Source of the DNA: Tannerellaceae bacterium
GTDB taxonomy: Bacteria; Bacteroidota; Bacteroidia; Bacteroidales; Tannerellaceae
Assembly (NCBI GenBank): GCA_031280645.1
Contig: JAITGL010000029.1
Span: forward strand, 1 to 27,161
Direction of reading: 5' to 3'
Length of the DNA stretch: 27,161 nt
Shown here: one piece after another, positions 23,966 to 27,161 of the stretch
Layout of the letters: every line of letters begins with the position of its first letter
Numbering within the stretch: position 1 is the stretch's first letter
The notes under the pieces: model-generated
Databases searched by the model: none
Told to the model about the DNA's origin: nothing
Seen by the model: the letters and a program-made list of their open reading frames with translations, nothing else
Made by a program: the position numbers and the translations under genes

Positions 23966-24206
23966 GGCAGCTCTGAAAGCCATTTTCCCAGCTACAAAAA
24001 CTGTTTTGGTAGCTACCGCAAACTTTCCGGTAGCTACCATTTTTTTTCCGGTAGCTACCAAAATCGCTGCGGTAGCTACCGGAATCGCTGCGGTAGCTAC
24101 CGGAACCGCTGCGGTAGCTACCAAAACCGTTGCGGTAGCTACAAAAACTGTTGCGGTAGCTACCGGAAACTTTCCGGTAGCTACTAAATCAATGCCTTTA
24201 GCTAAG
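23966..24206. repeat. 21-bp tandem array of GGTAGCTACC palindromes
   Basis: Perfect or near-perfect GGTAGCTACC units start at 24008, 24029, 24050, 24071, 24092, 24113, 24134, 24155 and 24176, exactly 21 bases apart; those at 24134 and 24176 differ in the last base. Decayed units keep the same phase at 23966, 23987 and 24197, with AGCT at the expected position each time. Spacers are 11 bases of a few types (CCGCTGC, CTTTCC and TTGC endings). The unit is a multiple of three without stops, so several frames on both strands stay open; none gives a recognisable protein. The region 23868-24382 otherwise holds no gene. Confidence 0.97.
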
Positions 24207-24382
24207 TAAGCCACAGTTTTACAGCAAGATATGCGTTGCGGGGCTGCCGGCTTTGCTTTGGCCAAGGGTTTGGGAGGCTGTACATATCATACAAGGCCGG
24301 AATATACATTACCAATAACGCGGAGCAGTCCAATCATAAAAGATGTTTCAATTGTATTGATTTAAGACAGCGTTATCCGTAA

Positions 24383-26108
24383 TGCAGTTGTAACCGATTC
24401 GAGGGGATTATTTACTATAAAAATAACTCTTCAGCCGATTTTATCCTTGAATTCTATTTTACAGGATTTCAGAAAAAACAAATGCGTCTTAAAAGCCTGA
24501 GAGGAACCGAAAACGTAAGCTTGGGAGAGATTATTTTAACCCAAAACGTTATTGAATTAAATGAAGCTTCGGTACAGGGCAGCAGGATTATTAACAAAGG
24601 GAATGTAATGCTTGTTTTCCCGGAGAAAAAAATACTTGACGGCTCGTCCGGCTTCTTAGACTTTCTCCAGAAGATGAGTATTCCGGGCTTGTATGTAGAT
24701 CCTATATCTCAAACCATACAGATTGACAATAAATCTAAAATTTGTGAATAGCATTTATTCATCAAACGACGAAAATTCCATTTCCATTTATAAGAATAAT
24801 TCGCATACAATAAATTCAACGCGAACAATCAATTCGAAGAATAAATACTACTATCCTCAATTAGACGCCTATTATATTTTATATCTTGTTCAAAAGAAAA
24901 CTATTGATATGAATTTGGTTGGAACTTTAGGATACTCGGAGTATAGCAGAAGCTTTAACGAGAACATTATTGAAGAGGCAATCAAAAATGAATTTAAGAC
25001 AGATTTCGACGGGAAGAACAAATCAGTTATATACGAAGCGCTGTTCACTGATAAAAAAGCAGATAAATTTAATTATCAAATAGGCCTGAGATCCGGTTAT
25101 AATTATAATAGAACTATCTCAAAATATAGCTCTATACAGGAGGAAGACAATAGCCGGTTCGACTTATATCCCTATTTATCCGTCAATGGCAAATTAGGGA
25201 ATCTTGCATACATGATTGGAACGGGAATGAAGTATCTTAGAAATGAGAACACGTATATTTCAAAAGAATATATTAAAAATACCTCTAACGTATCCTTCTT
25301 TTATCAAACAAACAAAGGAATCAATCTGCAATATATTTTCCTTTATGCCCCTTCTTATCCTCAAATATCTTCACTGTCCAATATTGAGCAATCAATTGAT
25401 GAAAATATAAGGATGACGGGCAATCCTTATATAAATCCTTTTGGAACCATTAGGAATACATTCAATATTACTTATCGTCCTAAAAACCATATATCATCAG
25501 TGTTATCTTTATCGCATTCTTATCTTGACAGGCCGATAAGAGATATAATAAGCGATGAACATGATTATTTCTTAATCAAACCGCAAAATATAAACAATGA
25601 ATACAGTTTTGGAGCCAAGTTGGAGACCAGTATAAGTTCTATTATTACAAACTTCGATTTTAAAATAGGATTAGGGTGGAATTCATATCATAGTAAAATA
25701 AAAAATATCGCGCATAAGTTGGATGATTTTTACTGGTCAGCCGTGATAAACTATTACAACAAGAATTTTGCTGCTTCCTTTGGATGGAAAGAGCCTGAAA
25801 AGATTTTAGCCGGAGAACAAATCTATCAGGGTGAAAATAATTCCTACATTAATGCCATGTACAATTATAAGAGATTAGCATTTGCAGTAGGCGTATATTT
25901 CCCTTTTACCCGATGGTCCCAGTATTATTCCTGGAGAGTATCTCCTATGGCGCTTACGGATAGAAAGGTTTATATTAAGGATAATTCTTATATGTTTTTC
26001 GTTGGCGTATCATATAATTTTAATTGGGGAAAATCTTTGTTTAATTTATCCAGAAACAGGAATAATACTTCTACCGATAATTCTTTTATTAAAGTAAATG
26101 ACAACTAA
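24383..26108 (+). pseudogene. Outer-membrane TonB-receptor-like beta-barrel gene, truncated and internally deleted
   Basis: The first part, open from about 24383, retains the end of a carboxypeptidase-regulatory-like domain (SSADFILEF, TGFQKKQ) and the linker VSLGEIILTQNVIELNEASV typical of Bacteroidetes outer-membrane beta-barrel receptors. It continues through FLDFLQKMSIPGLYVDPISQ to DNKSKI and stops at 24751. The barrel resumes in another frame from about 24729 (VNSIYSSNDENSISIY) and runs undisturbed to 26108, including GNPYINPFGTIRNTFNITY. The plug domain and first barrel strands, roughly 200 residues, are missing, as is the signal peptide. The visible A/T bias differs sharply from the core genes to the left and suggests a transferred origin. 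The remaining barrel frame starts at ATG 24723. Confidence 0.75.
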
Positions 26109-26226
26109 TGCAGACGATTATTAATACCTATTATTGATATCTGCTTTGTCCTTTTTTGCTTGGCCGACTTGGTTTTTAGCAAGTATTTCCCTTATAGGTT
26201 GATTAAACCCAGAAAAGTCATTAGGC

Positions 26227-26625
26227 TCAGCCATCGAGGACGAAAGGCCAACTCATGACTTTGGAAGAACTCCATAATCCGCATAACCATTCTCTTCTTT
26301 TCATGTCTAAGGAGAGTTTGATGATTCTGGAATTCCCTCTTTTAATCATATAGCCTCCTATGGCAAAAACTTCATAGCGAAGCGTTTTGAGCTGATGTTG
26401 AATTGTGGCGCCCAGGACGGCCTGTCGAAAGAGGCTCATCAGGTTGCAGGCCATCATAAGAAAATTAAGTGCGGCTTCTGTAGCCCAAAAGTTATGGCTG
26501 ACAAAACTTGAGGCTCCAAAGTCTTCTTTTACCTCTTTGATTCGGTTTTTCGCATCGGCTCTGTTACGATACATATCGTAAATCATCTTGGCCGACAGGT
26601 TCATATTGGTAATTGTTACTGTCCG
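26227..26625 (-). pseudogene. IS1380-family transposase, C-terminal fragment with a lost catalytic residue
   Basis: The minus-strand frame is open from 26625 and matches the last part of IS1380 transposases: SAKMIYDMYRNRADAKNRIK, then FWATEAALNFLMMACNLMSLFRQAV, KTLRYEVFAIGGYMI and the MKRREWLCGLW end. The signature Y-x2-R-x3-E-x6-K of IS4-superfamily enzymes should have Glu in the fourth position. Here it reads Y-R-A-D-A-K-N, so Lys (AAA) replaces the catalytic Glu. The N-terminal two-thirds are absent, cut off before an IS4-type element. Neither fragment at the window edges could work. Confidence 0.8.
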
Positions 26626-26708
26626 TTACAGGCGCAACATATTATCTTACCCCCCTCATTACTCCTGATAAAATCAGTATGTATAAGATCAACGTAAAAA
26701 CCAAGCTC

Positions 26709-27161
26709 CTAATCAAAAAGCAAAGGCTCCGGAGGAGGAGGAGTTCTTTTCAAAATAACATTTAACCATGCTTTTTCGGGGTTCTCACAGAAACTATAAA
26801 TGTCTATATAACACATTAGCATTTGACTCACCGTTGTTACCGGGTTGGAGAAGCTCCAATCCCGTTTAAGGTTTTTTTGAAGAAGCGTAACCAATAGGTT
26901 GGCAATAAGTGTTACCCAACTTTGGGTTTGTATGGCATTAACACTTTCTACGAAGAAGTATTTAAGAGGAAAGTTTTGCTTCAATTGTTTGAATAACACT
27001 TCTATTTGCCATCTATGTTTATAGATTTCAATAATTTCTTGCGCTTCCAATTCAAAATTGTTTGTTAACAATAGGCTTGAATGCCGCGTCTTTTCCTCCC
27101 AATACTCAATCTTGCGAGAAGTATGTATCATAGCATCCTTATGAAATTCAACAATCATATC
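26709..27161 (-). CDS. IS4-type transposase, C-terminal part, cut by the window edge
   Basis: The frame continues past the right edge; the visible C-terminal part ends at 26709. The IS4 signature is intact: YKHRWQIEVLFKQLK shows Y-x2-R-x3-E-x6-K, with the catalytic Glu present. After it comes VNAIQTQSWVTLIANLLVTL, the usual helical tail, and a Pro-rich end (KRTPPPPEPLLFD). The two upstream catalytic Asp residues lie outside the window. Unlike the IS1380 fragments, the visible part carries no lesions, so it may belong to a recent, intact insertion that removed the start of the IS1380 transposase. Confidence 0.8.
   Translation of the reverse strand, partial: DMIVEFHKDAMIHTSRKIEYWEEKTRHSSLLLTNNFELEAQEIIEIYKHRWQIEVLFKQLKQNFPLKYFFVESVNAIQTQSWVTLIANLLVTLLQKNLKRDWSFSNPVTTVSQMLMCYIDIYSFCENPEKAWLNVILKRTPPPPEPLLFD

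Noticed and set aside
23966..24206. Plasmid-type iterons or a replication origin
   Set aside because: The 21-bp period recalls iterons, but there is no replication initiator gene or DnaA-box cluster, and the surroundings are chromosomal housekeeping genes.
23945..24265. Repeat proteins of 80-100 aa across the 21-bp array on both strands
   Set aside because: At least three overlapping frames are open only because the unit is a multiple of three without stops. None has a signal or a recognisable flank, so I list only the DNA repeat.

Overview
The window looks like a chromosomal segment from a member of the Bacteroidales. Several start regions carry the Bacteroidetes -7 element (TAnnTTTG), in the clearest case with TTTG 19 bases upstream. 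There is a six-subunit Rnf operon led by an RseC-like gene, a CTC-type L25, and transposase fragments of types common in this order. I cannot name the genus.

Layout. 1-815 is mobile debris: the end of a transposase, a structured stretch that resembles a group II intron 3' end, and a heavily frameshifted IS1380-family transposase. 1214-3745 holds two exported (Tat) enzymes, a creatininase-family protein and a Gfo/Idh/MocA oxidoreductase. 3882-4769 is an LpxL/HtrB-type acyltransferase. 4914-6583 is a compact translation-related operon: rplY, pth and an Hsp15-like S4 protein. 6609-7637 is a second Gfo/Idh/MocA gene on the minus strand. 7767-10397 is an accessory island: a hicAB toxin-antitoxin pair lies between a deleted and an intact copy of a DUF6261-like gene, and a 42-bp palindromic tandem array lies upstream of the intact copy. 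10578-16085 is the rnf operon, followed by galE, an internally deleted AAA-ATPase remnant and a SulP transporter. 19633-20496 is a broken lipoprotein gene. 20751-23867 encodes an ADP-forming acyl-CoA synthetase, a small acidic protein and an OmpA-type lipoprotein. A second palindromic array with an exact 21-bp period lies at about 23966-24206. The right end is A/T-rich and decayed: a TonB-receptor-type pseudogene, an IS1380 C-terminal fragment and an IS4-type transposase that runs off the window.

How the genes fit together. Rnf couples reduced ferredoxin and NAD+ to an ion gradient, and the ADP-forming acyl-CoA synthetase can make ATP while releasing acetate. Together they suggest a fermentative anaerobe. 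The rest of the core is housekeeping: translation, envelope lipid acylation, outer-membrane anchoring and sugar-nucleotide supply.

The most unusual content is the pair of palindromic tandem arrays. They have unrelated sequences but exact periods of 42 and 21 bp, and each lies in a region without a confident gene. Around them are several genes caught in different stages of decay.
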